Below are positions 35,064 through 44,462 of a DNA stretch of 64,000 bases, one piece after another; position 1 is the first letter of the stretch; every line of letters starts with the position of its first letter. The stretch is taken from the NCBI RefSeq assembly GCF_900112395.1, contig NZ_FOLN01000006.1, positions 248,001 to 312,000 on the forward strand. Reading direction: 5' to 3'. Source of the stretch: Algibacter lectus. GTDB taxonomy: Bacteria > Bacteroidota > Bacteroidia > Flavobacteriales > Flavobacteriaceae. The notes beneath the pieces are model-generated. The model was not told the origin of the DNA. It saw only the letters and a list, made by a program, of their open reading frames with translations, and made no database searches. The translations under genes were made by a program, and so were the position numbers.

Positions 35064-36716
35064 ATGTTTACTCAGAAATTTAAATGGCCTGTTTGCTCCT
35101 TAATGTTTCTATTTTCTATATCGTTGTTTTCACAAGGATTAATGCAAGAAAAACACAATTTCACAAGGCAAGATACGCTACGCGGAAGTATTACTCCTGA
35201 GCGCGAATGGTGGGATCTAACCTATTATCACTTGGACATAAAAGTAGACCCGGAAAATAAATTTATTTCTGGAAAAAACACTATTCAATATAAAGTATTG
35301 AAAGCCGATTCTGTAATGCAAATTGATTTACAATCACCTTTAAAAATAACTAAAGTTGTTCAAGATAACATCGAACTTGATGTTAAACATGATGGCAATG
35401 CTCACTTTATTAAACTTCAAGAAAACCAAGATTTAAACACTGTAAAAAGTTTAGATGTATATTATGAAGGCAACCCGAAAGAAGCCGTTAACGCACCTTG
35501 GGATGGCGGAATTTCTTGGAAAAAAGACTCGAATGGAAATGATTTTATTGCATCATCTTGCCAAGGTTTAGGCGCTAGCGTTTGGTGGCCATGTAAAGAC
35601 CATATGTACGATGAAGTAGACAGTATGCTTATTAGCGTAAACGTGCCAAAAGATTTAATGAATGTATCAAACGGAAGGTTGAGACTTGAAGAGCGTATTG
35701 GAGATACCAAAACATATAGTTGGTTTGTAAAAAACCCTATTAATAACTACGGTGTAAATATAAACATTGGCGATTATGCTCATTTTTCTGAAGTTTATGA
35801 TGGCCAAGGAGGAAACCTAGACATGGATTATTATGTTTTAAAAGATAACCTAGAAAAAGCCAAAGAACAATTTAAAGACGCGCCAAAAATGATGAAAGCT
35901 TTTGAACATTGGTTTGGGCAATATCCTTTTTATGTGGACGGCTACAAACTAGTAGAAGTACCTTATTTAGGCATGGAACACCAAAGCTCGGTTACTTATG
36001 GCAACCAATACAAACCAGGATATTTAGGCCGAGATTTATCGGGAACAGGCTGGGGCTTAAAATTCGATTTTATCATTATTCACGAATCGGGACACGAGTG
36101 GTTTGCCAATAATATTACGAATAAAGACATTGCCGATATGTGGATCCATGAGAGTTTTACAGCGTATTCGGAAAATTTATTTTTAGATTATTACTACGGA
36201 AAACAAGCCTCTTCGGAATATGTAGTTGGAACTCGAAACAGCATTAGAAACGACCGCACAATTATTGGAAATTACAACGTAAACAAAGAAGGCTCTGGAG
36301 ACATGTATTACAAAGGTGCCAATATGCTGCACACCTTACGTCAACTCATTGAAGACGATGAAAAATGGAGACAAATATTACGTAAAATGAACGTAACATT
36401 CTATCACCAAACAGTAACTACTAAGCAAATTGAAGATTATTTATCTAAAGAATCAGGCATTGATTTAACAGCATTTTTCAATCAATATTTAAGATCTGTG
36501 AAAGTCCCTACTTTAGAATATTCTATTGACAAGAAAACACTAAAATATCGATGGACAAACATTGTTACCAATTTTGATATGCCTCTTGAAGTTAAAATAA
36601 ATGATGAAGACGTTTGGTTAAAACCAACTTCTGAATGGAAAACATTAGACTTTAACTCAAACATTTCAACATTCGATGTGGATATTGATTTTTATGTTGA
36701 AACCAAGAAACTATAA
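35064..36716 (+). CDS. Exported M1 family metallopeptidase
   Basis: The 550-residue product has a signal peptide (about residues 1-24, ending SLFSQG), an N-terminal beta domain, the M1 exopeptidase loop as GMEHQSSVTYG in place of GAMEN, and the zinc site HESGHEWFANN followed 18 residues later by HESFTAYSE. It lacks the large C-terminal helical domain of PepN, as expected for 550 residues. It likely acts as a periplasmic or surface aminopeptidase. It is followed after five bases by the YdeI-family gene. Confidence 0.93.
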   Translation: MFTQKFKWPVCSLMFLFSISLFSQGLMQEKHNFTRQDTLRGSITPEREWWDLTYYHLDIKVDPENKFISGKNTIQYKVLKADSVMQIDLQSPLKITKVVQDNIELDVKHDGNAHFIKLQENQDLNTVKSLDVYYEGNPKEAVNAPWDGGISWKKDSNGNDFIASSCQGLGASVWWPCKDHMYDEVDSMLISVNVPKDLMNVSNGRLRLEERIGDTKTYSWFVKNPINNYGVNINIGDYAHFSEVYDGQGGNLDMDYYVLKDNLEKAKEQFKDAPKMMKAFEHWFGQYPFYVDGYKLVEVPYLGMEHQSSVTYGNQYKPGYLGRDLSGTGWGLKFDFIIIHESGHEWFANNITNKDIADMWIHESFTAYSENLFLDYYYGKQASSEYVVGTRNSIRNDRTIIGNYNVNKEGSGDMYYKGANMLHTLRQLIEDDEKWRQILRKMNVTFYHQTVTTKQIEDYLSKESGIDLTAFFNQYLRSVKVPTLEYSIDKKTLKYRWTNIVTNFDMPLEVKINDEDVWLKPTSEWKTLDFNSNISTFDVDIDFYVETKKL

Positions 36717-36721
36717 TACCT

Positions 36722-37294
36722 TTGGAAACTCCAGAACTCTATTTTAAAACAGACACCGCTTGGCGCGAATGGCTACATGAAAACCATAAAGAATTTAAAG
36801 GTGTCTATTTGATTTTTTATAAAGTTGAAAATGAACAGCCTTCGATGCGCTGGGAAGAAGCCGTAAAAGTTGCCATTTGTTATGGCTGGATAGATTCTAC
36901 AGTAAAAAGTTTGGGAGATGGAAAACGCAAACAATATTTCTCTCCAAGAAACCAAAAAAGCGTTTGGAGCGCCTTAAACAAAAAGTATATTAAAACGCTT
37001 ACTGCAGAAGGATTAATGCATCAGTCTGGATTAGACATTATAAATCTAGGTAAACAAAACGGCAGCTGGACTGCACTTGATTCTGTTGAAAAAGGCATTA
37101 TACCAGATGCTTTAAAAAAAGCCTTTGATGAAAACCCTGAAGCTTTTAAAAATTACGAAAACTTTGCCCCTTCCTATAAAAAACATTATTTATTTTGGTT
37201 GCATAGCGCTAAACGAGAGGCTACAAAAACAAAGCGCATAACCGAAATTATTCGATTATGCGCTAATAATATCAAAAGTAGAGATACCTGGTAA
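36722..37294 (+). CDS. YdeI/OmpD-associated family protein
   Basis: The 190-residue soluble product shows the YdeI pattern common in Bacteroidota: WREWLHENHKEFKGVYLIFYK, MRWEEAVKVAICYGWIDS, RKQYFSPRNQKSVWSALNKKY and a helical C-terminal part with YKKHYLFWLHSAKREATKTKRI. The start is TTG at 36722, five bases after the M1 gene; the family N-terminus aligns there and the next ATG is 41 codons in. The biochemical function of the family is not established. It converges with the GT4 gene 14 bases away. Confidence 0.85.
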   Translation: METPELYFKTDTAWREWLHENHKEFKGVYLIFYKVENEQPSMRWEEAVKVAICYGWIDSTVKSLGDGKRKQYFSPRNQKSVWSALNKKYIKTLTAEGLMHQSGLDIINLGKQNGSWTALDSVEKGIIPDALKKAFDENPEAFKNYENFAPSYKKHYLFWLHSAKREATKTKRITEIIRLCANNIKSRDTW

Positions 37295-37308
37295 ATTAAG
37301 AATTTCTA

Positions 37309-38589
37309 TTAATAAAACAGATTAGATTCCATGGTGTTTTGACTGATAGAACTTGTAAATACTTGCAACATACGTTTGGCAATACCTGTCCATCCAAAAT
37401 TACGTCTAGCAAAACGAGCACCTTCCACAGATAGCTCATTTCGCATTTTAGGATATAATAAAGGCATGGCCATCATAGCTCCAAATTCTGTAGGTCTATG
37501 TGGATCTGCAAATAATGCTTGATTTCCAAAATCTATTAAATCGTATAAGCCACCATGCACAGTTACCACACTCGGTGTTCCACACGCCATAGCTTCAATG
37601 GCTACCATACCAAAAGGTTCATAACGTGAAGGCATTACAAAAATATTAGCTGCGCGATAGACGTTGGCTAAGTCTTCATCAGCGATATAATTTTTCCATG
37701 TTATTCTATCTAAAACCCCTAATTCCTTAGCTAATTTTTTTAAACCTGCAACACCTTTATCATCTTGCTCAGACTGGTCACCACCAATGGCTGCGACTAA
37801 TCGTGCTTCTGGACAAAGCTCAAAAACTGTTGGGAGCGCTCTAATTAATAAATCGTAACCCTTATTATGCGCCATTCTACCTAAAGCAAGAATATCGGTA
37901 GGTTGTATATCGTATTTTGCTCTAATTTTATCATTCTCTTTGGAAGGCACTGGGTAAAAACGATTTTCATCAATACCAGGAGGAATCATGGTGCAATTTT
38001 TAGACAGCACATCGTATTGTTGAGTCAATAAATCGACTTGAGGCAAAGTAGTTGCCACAATATGGTTGCACATTTGGTAAACAAAATATTCTTTTCTAAT
38101 GCGCTCTTTAAAACGATAAGTCTTTTCCATTTCCTTTTCGTCCATATCGCTTCCCATACTGTGCTGTTTCCACCAACCTAAAGAATGCGGTGTATGTACG
38201 TGAGATATGCCCAATTCTTCAGCTATTTTTTGACCTGCCCAACCGGCATCCCAGTAATGCGAATACACGACATCATATTTTTTATTCTCTTTTTTTATGG
38301 CAGCCAAAGTATTTGTTACAAAAGCTTTAAGGTGGTCGTGCATATCTTCTTTCCTAATAAATTTTTTACCTCCAAAAGGAATTCGCCAAACACTATAATT
38401 TTCATGAACATTATCGTACTCCGGTTGATCTTCGAATTGACGTGTTACCAAATCTACCCGCTTACCTAACCGACTAAAACGTTCTGCAAGTTCCAAAACA
38501 TAAACTACTTGCCCTCCTGTATCAGGCTTACCAAGTTCTGGATTTGCTCCTACATATCCATGTAAAGAGATCATTAATATTGATTTCAT
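37309..38589 (-). CDS. GT4 glycosyltransferase of the sucrose-phosphate synthase/sucrose synthase group
   Basis: The 426-residue product starts LMISLHGYVGANPELGKPDTGGQVVYVLELA, where the HGY and GxPDTGGQ loop is characteristic of sucrose-phosphate synthases, then has THTPHSLG-type HVHTPHSLGWWK, a GRMAHNKGYDLLIRAL strand and the donor site RYEPFGMVAIEAMACGTP. It likely joins a nucleotide-activated glucose to a sugar acceptor such as fructose 6-phosphate. The partner at 38609 carries the matching phosphatase domain, 19 bases upstream, supporting a sucrose or sucrose-like product. Product identity is inferred. Confidence 0.85.
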   Translation of the reverse strand: MKSILMISLHGYVGANPELGKPDTGGQVVYVLELAERFSRLGKRVDLVTRQFEDQPEYDNVHENYSVWRIPFGGKKFIRKEDMHDHLKAFVTNTLAAIKKENKKYDVVYSHYWDAGWAGQKIAEELGISHVHTPHSLGWWKQHSMGSDMDEKEMEKTYRFKERIRKEYFVYQMCNHIVATTLPQVDLLTQQYDVLSKNCTMIPPGIDENRFYPVPSKENDKIRAKYDIQPTDILALGRMAHNKGYDLLIRALPTVFELCPEARLVAAIGGDQSEQDDKGVAGLKKLAKELGVLDRITWKNYIADEDLANVYRAANIFVMPSRYEPFGMVAIEAMACGTPSVVTVHGGLYDLIDFGNQALFADPHRPTEFGAMMAMPLLYPKMRNELSVEGARFARRNFGWTGIAKRMLQVFTSSISQNTMESNLFY

Positions 38590-38608
38590 AGTTTTATAGT
38601 TTGTTAAA

Positions 38609-40696
38609 TTATTTCTTAATTATTTTTAAATCGTGACAAGCCGAAATATACTGTGCAGCAGACCAAGCTTGATAAGCTTTCCCCATAGCTTTTCCGGTGA
38701 TACCATGTGCCCATTCATTAAACTCCCACTCATCATTTAAACCTTCCTGATTTATTAATGCCAGCTTATGCAACTCAGAAATAGCCATATCTCTAAAACC
38801 AAGTTTCCCGATAAACTTCACCCAAAAACCACCTACAAAAGGCCAAATACCCCCGTTGTGATAATGGTTTGGTAAATTCAATAAATTAACGGTGTAATAG
38901 GGTTTCCAATCTGGATCTCCTGGTGTTACAACCGGATACACATTAGATACCGGAAAAGGATCGTTAACCCCTACGCCTAACATAAATTTAAAGGTTTGAT
39001 GCGCTTTTTCTGCATCGACTGTACCAAACAAAAAGGCGAGCACGTTTCCGAAAACATCACAACGCCAACTAAAATCGAATGGAGTAGTTTGTTGAATTAA
39101 ATACGGGGTATCACCTAGTGTAAACTGACGCTCTGCGAATGACACCGTTTGAAATAATTTCTGTTGGGTAGATGGCCAGAAATTCTGTAAAATTTCCTTT
39201 TTAATAACTTGAGACCAACGGATGTATTCTCCAGCTTCATCATAATCGCCGAGCATTTCTAACATTCTACCAAAACACACATTAGAGCGATACCAAAGAA
39301 TTTCATCATATAAAATATTGTAGCTTCCGCCAAATAAATCCGTCCAATCTCCGGCCTCAGGAATTTCTAATAAAGCATCATTATTACTATCGTGCGCACC
39401 AAGCCAACGCATGGTTTCTTTAATATCTCCAATATATTTACGTAAAAACTTAATATCTTTTGTAACGTTTACATATTCGTAAAATGCAATTACAACCCAT
39501 ATACCGCTATCTATAGAGCAAATACCACCTACTCCAGAATAATCGGGTTGCTTATCTTTTAAACGTACGTTAGAAGGGATTTGTCCGTTTCTCGAGCTAT
39601 TCTCAATTAATGTTACTAAAGTCTGCCGTTGACATTTATGTATCTCTTCATCATCAACTAAAGACAAAGAACCAATTACTGTAATGGCGCCATCTCTGGC
39701 CCAAACACTATGGTAGTTTTCATCGGTTCCATGGGTAATATTATCTTCAATAGAGCATGCGGAAAACCCAAGAGGTGTTATATTTTTCTTTAGAGCAATA
39801 ATGGCTTTCTCGTAGCCTTCTAAAATAAGATCTAGTTTTTCTTTATCATCTTCGGAAGCAATACTATTTAATTCCTGTTGAATAATATAATCTTCGGTAT
39901 GGTCTGTATTGCTTGATACAATAGCCTCTTCGGGCAGAATACCATAATACACTAAACCTTCTATAACTCCATCTCCACAATCTTTTTCTGCATGGTAGAT
40001 TTGACGGTATTTGGTATATTTATAAAGTTCTTCGTGAGCATTCGCTACCACGATTCCTTTAATATCTTCCATATCGAACATAGCAGAATCGTTACCACTA
40101 TCTCCAGCAACTAAAGCATTCGAAGCTTTTAAATTTAGTTTTCGTAGAAGCCATTGTAACGCATTTCCTTTATTGGCCCACTTAGGAAGAATATCTAGAA
40201 ATTGCTCTTGAGAATATACCACGTTAATATCCATATTGGCTCTAACAAAAGTATTTTCAATCTCGGTAATAACAGCTTCTGTAGCATTGTGAAAATAATA
40301 ACTACGCTTATAATCATGCTGATATTTACTTGGTTGTTCGTTTATTGGGCCGTCGATATTTTGTATAATATCTTCTACCAATTTTAAATCCCAACCATCG
40401 TCTAAAACGTCATTAAATTCCTTAACAACACATTTTTTATTGTAATCATAAATATGAGTACCTACACCAGAAATAATATAATCGGGCTCTGGCAATGTCC
40501 CTTTTTCTATTAAATGAATAACATCATCAACCAAACGCCCCGTATTGTATGCAAGTAAAACACCTTGTTCTGGCTTGTGTTTTTTCCATACTTTCCGAAA
40601 GTTACTTTTATGAGTATTAAAATCTATAAGCGTGTTATCTATATCAAAAGATAATAAATTGATATCATGTTGAATTTCACTATTAGGTTTTTCCAT
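38609..40696 (-). CDS. Fusion: HAD-IIB sucrose-phosphatase-like domain plus (alpha/alpha)6 glycosidase-like domain
   Basis: The 695-residue product has an N-terminal HAD-IIB phosphatase of about 260 residues: FDIDNTL (Asp18 and Asp20), NTGRL, and VAGDSGNDSAMF near residue 200, a layout seen in sucrose-phosphate phosphatases. The C-terminal 400 residues form an (alpha/alpha)6-type glycosidase region with YHSVWARDGAITVIG, CSIDSGIWVVIAFY, EIPEAGDWTDLFGG and NHYHNGGIWPFVGGFW, resembling amylo-alpha-1,6-glucosidase or GH100 invertase-type domains. It is the first gene of an operon with the sucrose synthase-like GT4. The fusion of a synthetic phosphatase with a hydrolase is unusual. Confidence 0.82.
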   Translation of the reverse strand: MEKPNSEIQHDINLLSFDIDNTLIDFNTHKSNFRKVWKKHKPEQGVLLAYNTGRLVDDVIHLIEKGTLPEPDYIISGVGTHIYDYNKKCVVKEFNDVLDDGWDLKLVEDIIQNIDGPINEQPSKYQHDYKRSYYFHNATEAVITEIENTFVRANMDINVVYSQEQFLDILPKWANKGNALQWLLRKLNLKASNALVAGDSGNDSAMFDMEDIKGIVVANAHEELYKYTKYRQIYHAEKDCGDGVIEGLVYYGILPEEAIVSSNTDHTEDYIIQQELNSIASEDDKEKLDLILEGYEKAIIALKKNITPLGFSACSIEDNITHGTDENYHSVWARDGAITVIGSLSLVDDEEIHKCQRQTLVTLIENSSRNGQIPSNVRLKDKQPDYSGVGGICSIDSGIWVVIAFYEYVNVTKDIKFLRKYIGDIKETMRWLGAHDSNNDALLEIPEAGDWTDLFGGSYNILYDEILWYRSNVCFGRMLEMLGDYDEAGEYIRWSQVIKKEILQNFWPSTQQKLFQTVSFAERQFTLGDTPYLIQQTTPFDFSWRCDVFGNVLAFLFGTVDAEKAHQTFKFMLGVGVNDPFPVSNVYPVVTPGDPDWKPYYTVNLLNLPNHYHNGGIWPFVGGFWVKFIGKLGFRDMAISELHKLALINQEGLNDEWEFNEWAHGITGKAMGKAYQAWSAAQYISACHDLKIIKK

Positions 40697-40891
40697 AAAA
40701 TCTTTAAAATTTATCGATTATTGTCAATTTTTACTCTGTTTTGAGTATAAACTAACGATTTTTCGTTAAAAAACCAAAGAAAACGGATTAAACCAAAAGT
40801 GTTTTCCTTATATGGGAAATAGAAAGATAAAGACTACGAAATATTAAAAACAGTACTATAATTTTTGAGTATATGATAATTGGTGAACCCA

Positions 40892-40930
40892 AAAAAAGCG
40901 ATAAGAAAATTTATTTCTTATCGCTTTTTT
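40892..40930. terminator. Terminator downstream of the AAA+ ATPase gene
   Basis: AAAAAAGCGATAAGAAA (40892-40908) pairs perfectly with TTTCTTATCGCTTTTTT (40914-40930). It lies 26 bases past the ATPase stop on the minus strand and can work in both directions. The rest of the 40697-40955 gap shows no gene. Confidence 0.9.
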
Positions 40931-40955
40931 AATTAAAAACTTATTTATCAAGTGA

Positions 40956-42422
40956 TTAAATCCCACTTATAAAACTTCCATAAGGATCTCTAAATTGAGT
41001 GCCTTCGGAAAAACGTTGTTTACTTAATAATTTAAACTCTACTAATGCCCAAAGCACAAACTCTTTCATGAAATAAGCATCTTCAGGTTTTAAATTAGGT
41101 TGATATTCACCAAGTAAATCATCTAAAGGAGAAATGGCATCTAATAAATTAGTATATTCTTTGTTTTTTAAATCGTCTAACAATTCAAAACCATCCTTTT
41201 CATTGAAAAACCATGATACTATATCATCATACGGACTTTCCTCATCTTGCTTTTGAAGTTTACTTATCTTCGGAAAAAATTCTTCAAAAAGACTCTTTAC
41301 AGCTTCACCTATAAGATTGTAAGCCACCACAGCAGCACCTTCTTGCTCACCTTCATAAACCAACTCGACCTTACCAGTTATTGCAGGAATAATACCTGAA
41401 AAATCACTTAAACGAACCGTAGTACTATCATCTCCACAAATTAGGGCACGTCTTTCGGCTGTGCTTAATAAATTTTCGAATGCTGTAATACTTAACCTAG
41501 CACTTACACCACTTTTAGCATCTATATATTCACTTTCTCTAGCTTCAAAAACAATTTGCTCCAAAAGGTCTTTAGCAAAATCAGGAACTTTCACAGCGCT
41601 TTTTTGCCCTTCAACTAAATTAGATTCTTGTTCGGTAATACGCCTAGCTGTTTCAATATCTTCGGGATAATGCGTTAATATTTGCGACCCAATTCTATCT
41701 TTTAAAGGCGTTACAATACTCCCTCTATTGGTATAATCTTCTGGGTTTGCAGTAAATAAAAATTGAATATCTAAAGGTAACCTCAGCTTAAAACCTCTAA
41801 TTTGAATATCGCCTTCTTGTAGAATATTAAACAGAGCTACTTGTATTCTAGCTTGTAAATCGGGAAGTTCGTTAATTACAAAAATACAACGATTTGCTCT
41901 CGGAATCATACCATAATGAATCACACGATCGTCGGCATAACTTAACTTTAAATTTGCTGCTTTTATAGGGTCGACGTCTCCAATAATATCGGCAACCGTA
42001 ACATCTGGCGTTGCTAATTTTTCAGCAAATCTGTCACTTCTATGTAACCAAGAAATTGGTGTATCGTCTCCCTTTTCTTTTATTAACTCTACGGCAAATC
42101 TTGAAATAGGCTGTAACGGATCGTCATTAATTTCCGAACCTGATACAAACGGAATGTATTCATCTAAAAGATTCAGCATCAAACGTGCTAAACGTGTTTT
42201 TGCTTGTCCGCGTAAACCTAATAAATTAATATTATGCCTTGATAAAATTGCACGCTCTAATTCAGGAATCACGGTATTTTCATAACCATGAACCCCTTCG
42301 AAAGTGGTTTCTTTATTTTTAATTTTTATGATTAAATTATCTCGCAATTCATCTTTTATTGATTTACTGCTGTAACCTGACTTTTTAAGTTCACCTAATG
42401 TTTTTATGTTTTCTATTTTCAT
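40956..42422 (-). CDS. Magnesium chelatase-like (ChlI/MoxR-type) AAA+ ATPase
   Basis: The 488-residue product has Walker A INLLGLRGQAKTRLAR, a Walker B position reading CIFVINELPDL (Asn-Glu where Asp-Glu is usual), a sensor 1 FLFTANPEDYTNRG and an arginine-finger LKDRIGSQIL. It is related to ChlI/BchI and MoxR AAA+ proteins. It forms a pair with the VWA gene upstream (42521), which is the usual ATPase plus VWA adaptor arrangement of chaperone-like systems. The client is unknown. No chlorophyll synthesis genes are near, so a pigment role is unlikely. Confidence 0.88.
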   Translation of the reverse strand: MKIENIKTLGELKKSGYSSKSIKDELRDNLIIKIKNKETTFEGVHGYENTVIPELERAILSRHNINLLGLRGQAKTRLARLMLNLLDEYIPFVSGSEINDDPLQPISRFAVELIKEKGDDTPISWLHRSDRFAEKLATPDVTVADIIGDVDPIKAANLKLSYADDRVIHYGMIPRANRCIFVINELPDLQARIQVALFNILQEGDIQIRGFKLRLPLDIQFLFTANPEDYTNRGSIVTPLKDRIGSQILTHYPEDIETARRITEQESNLVEGQKSAVKVPDFAKDLLEQIVFEARESEYIDAKSGVSARLSITAFENLLSTAERRALICGDDSTTVRLSDFSGIIPAITGKVELVYEGEQEGAAVVAYNLIGEAVKSLFEEFFPKISKLQKQDEESPYDDIVSWFFNEKDGFELLDDLKNKEYTNLLDAISPLDDLLGEYQPNLKPEDAYFMKEFVLWALVEFKLLSKQRFSEGTQFRDPYGSFISGI

Positions 42423-42520
42423 ATCTTATATTTAGAAAAGAGATTCTAGAATAGAGAAAAAAGACAATACGTAGTCGTCAACAACTCTCTTTTTCTAATC
42501 TCTTTATTCTTTTATCTTTT

Positions 42521-43645
42521 CTATCCTTTAATTCGTTTTTTTCTATTGGTTTCGTAATCTTCAAAAATCATTTCACCCAAACCTTTTAAACCGGTGTAAA
42601 AAGCTTTCCCTTGGTTGGCCTTTGTAAACTCACGAACAAACTGCATTAAGTAGTTATCTTGTGCAATCATAAAGGTGGTAATAGGAATATGTAAACGCCT
42701 CGCTTGTTGCGCCATGGCATAACATTTATTTACAATATGGGTATCTAAGCCATTACTATTTTTATAATATTGACCATCCGGAAGACGCAAGCAACTTGGT
42801 TTGCCGTCGGTTATCATAAAAATTTGCTTGTTGGTGTTTCGTTTTCTTCGGAGTAAATCCATAGCCAATTGTAAACCAGCAACGGTATTTGTGTGGTATG
42901 GTCCAACTTTTAAATACGGCAAATCTTTAATTTCTATTTGCCAAGCATCGTTACCAAACACCAAAATATCGAGTGTATCTTTTGGATATCGCGTGGTAAT
43001 TAATTCGGCTAAAGCCATGGCTACTTTTTTAGCTGGTGTTATTCTATCTTCACCATACAAAATCATACTGTGGCTAATATCAATCATTAACACGGTACTC
43101 ATTTGCGCTTTATGCAAGGTTTCTTCAACAACTAAATCATCTTCCGATAAGGTAAAATTAGAAATTCCATGATTAATTTGCGCATTTTTTAAACTTTCCG
43201 TCATCGATACTTTATCTAAAGCATCTCCAAATTGATAGTTTCTAAAATCGCCAGTATGCTCGTCGCCTGTACCCTGCCCTTTACTTTTATGATTCCCTTG
43301 CCCGCTGCGCTTTATATTTCCAAAAATCTGGTCTAAGGCTTGCTGCCTTATAGCACGTTCGGTTTTTGCTGTAATCGCGATACCGCCATTACCATCTGGA
43401 TCTATTTCTTCTTTTATGTAGCCCTTCTTTTTAAGGTCTTCAATAAAATCGTCTATAGTATATTCTGCAGTAGTTAAAGTGTATTCTTTATCGAGTTCGC
43501 GCAACCAATCTATAGCCTCGTCGAAATCGCCAGAAGTATGTGTAATAAGTTCTTTAAAAATATCGAATAACTTATCGAAAGGCGATTGATAAGGCGCTTC
43601 GTAAGTTTTAAAAACAAAACCTTTTCTTGATGTATTTCTATTCAT
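42521..43645 (-). CDS. VWA domain protein, partner of the AAA+ ATPase
   Basis: The 374-residue product has an N-terminal acidic helical region, then from about residue 190 a von Willebrand A domain with a MIDAS DxSxS motif (LMIDISHSM), a later conserved Thr (HTNTVAGL) and MITDGKPSCL. VWA partners of MoxR/ChlI ATPases act as substrate adaptors, as ChlD does. The gene lies 98 bases upstream of the ATPase gene, so they are probably co-transcribed. No signal peptide or membrane helix, so cytosolic. Confidence 0.88.
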   Translation of the reverse strand: MNRNTSRKGFVFKTYEAPYQSPFDKLFDIFKELITHTSGDFDEAIDWLRELDKEYTLTTAEYTIDDFIEDLKKKGYIKEEIDPDGNGGIAITAKTERAIRQQALDQIFGNIKRSGQGNHKSKGQGTGDEHTGDFRNYQFGDALDKVSMTESLKNAQINHGISNFTLSEDDLVVEETLHKAQMSTVLMIDISHSMILYGEDRITPAKKVAMALAELITTRYPKDTLDILVFGNDAWQIEIKDLPYLKVGPYHTNTVAGLQLAMDLLRRKRNTNKQIFMITDGKPSCLRLPDGQYYKNSNGLDTHIVNKCYAMAQQARRLHIPITTFMIAQDNYLMQFVREFTKANQGKAFYTGLKGLGEMIFEDYETNRKKRIKG

Positions 43646-43735
43646 AACTCTATAAAAATACTCAATTTAAAATCAAAAAAGCAGCAAGTGATAATCGGAA
43701 TTATCTATGGGTAGAATGAGTTCGGTTATACTGTG

Positions 43736-44413
43736 TTATTCTACACGTTTTAAACCCGCCAAATCTTCGATTTTAATATACTTGCCTTTAGTAGAGATAA
43801 GGTTTTCTTTTTTTAGTTGAGAAATAATACGAATAGCAGATTCTGTAGCAGTGCCCACAATATTAGCGTAATCTTCGCGCGATAACAAAATACTTAATGT
43901 GCCATCTGTGTTTTCACCAAAATTACTATGCAGATAAATTAAAACATCTGCCAGCCTTTTACGCACTGTTTTTTGAGCCATGTTGACAATAATATCATCG
44001 GACTCTCGCAAATCTCTAGCCATAACCTTAAGCACATCAAAAGAGAATTTTAGATTATTTTGAAGATCTGCCATAATCTCGACACGAGGTATAAAACACA
44101 CCTCCATATCATTTAATGCTACAGCTTGTAGATTAGAAACTTCTTCCGTTATAAGTGAGCGCTGCCCTAACAATTGGCCTTTTACAACCATTTTCACTAT
44201 TTGGTCTTTTCCATTTTCACTTAGTTTAGACAACTTACAAATACCATCTTTTATGCAATAGACTCCGTTTATATTCTCTCCTTCTTCGAAAATAACTTCT
44301 CCTTTTTTAATAATTCTAGAAGTTTTACAGCCTGAAATACGAATTAACTCATCTTTAGTTAAAGACTTCATTGCATTAAACTGCTTTATTATACATTGTT
44401 CACACTTCCCCAT
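43736..44413 (-). CDS. Crp/Fnr family transcriptional regulator (possible Fnr-type)
   Basis: The 225-residue product has a cyclic-nucleotide-binding-like beta domain (KKGEVIFEEGENINGVYCIKDG) and a C-terminal winged helix. N-terminal cysteines at residues 4 and 7 (GKCEQCI), plus Cys29, Cys53 and Cys59, could ligate an Fe-S cluster as in Fnr, although the spacing differs from E. coli Fnr. The recognition helix reads TATESAIRIISQL (Glu191, Arg195), nearly the same as in the fused regulator at 45390. Adjacent to stress and cbb3 oxidase genes, it is a candidate regulator of the ATGAY-N4-RTCAT promoters. Confidence 0.9.
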   Translation of the reverse strand: MGKCEQCIIKQFNAMKSLTKDELIRISGCKTSRIIKKGEVIFEEGENINGVYCIKDGICKLSKLSENGKDQIVKMVVKGQLLGQRSLITEEVSNLQAVALNDMEVCFIPRVEIMADLQNNLKFSFDVLKVMARDLRESDDIIVNMAQKTVRKRLADVLIYLHSNFGENTDGTLSILLSREDYANIVGTATESAIRIISQLKKENLISTKGKYIKIEDLAGLKRVE

Positions 44414-44462
44414 ACCTATCTTGCTGTTTTTACTTTAAAATAATTTTGATTGAAAACTCCAT

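Noticed and set aside
36717-36724. TACCTTTG as a -7 promoter box for the YdeI-family gene
   Set aside because: The TTG in it is needed as the start codon by family alignment and no other start is near, and the gene is five bases from the M1 gene, so co-transcription is simpler.
43269-43320. GC-rich patch in the VWA gene that could suggest inserted DNA
   Set aside because: It lies in a Gly/Lys-rich linker of an intact reading frame with no flanking repeats.
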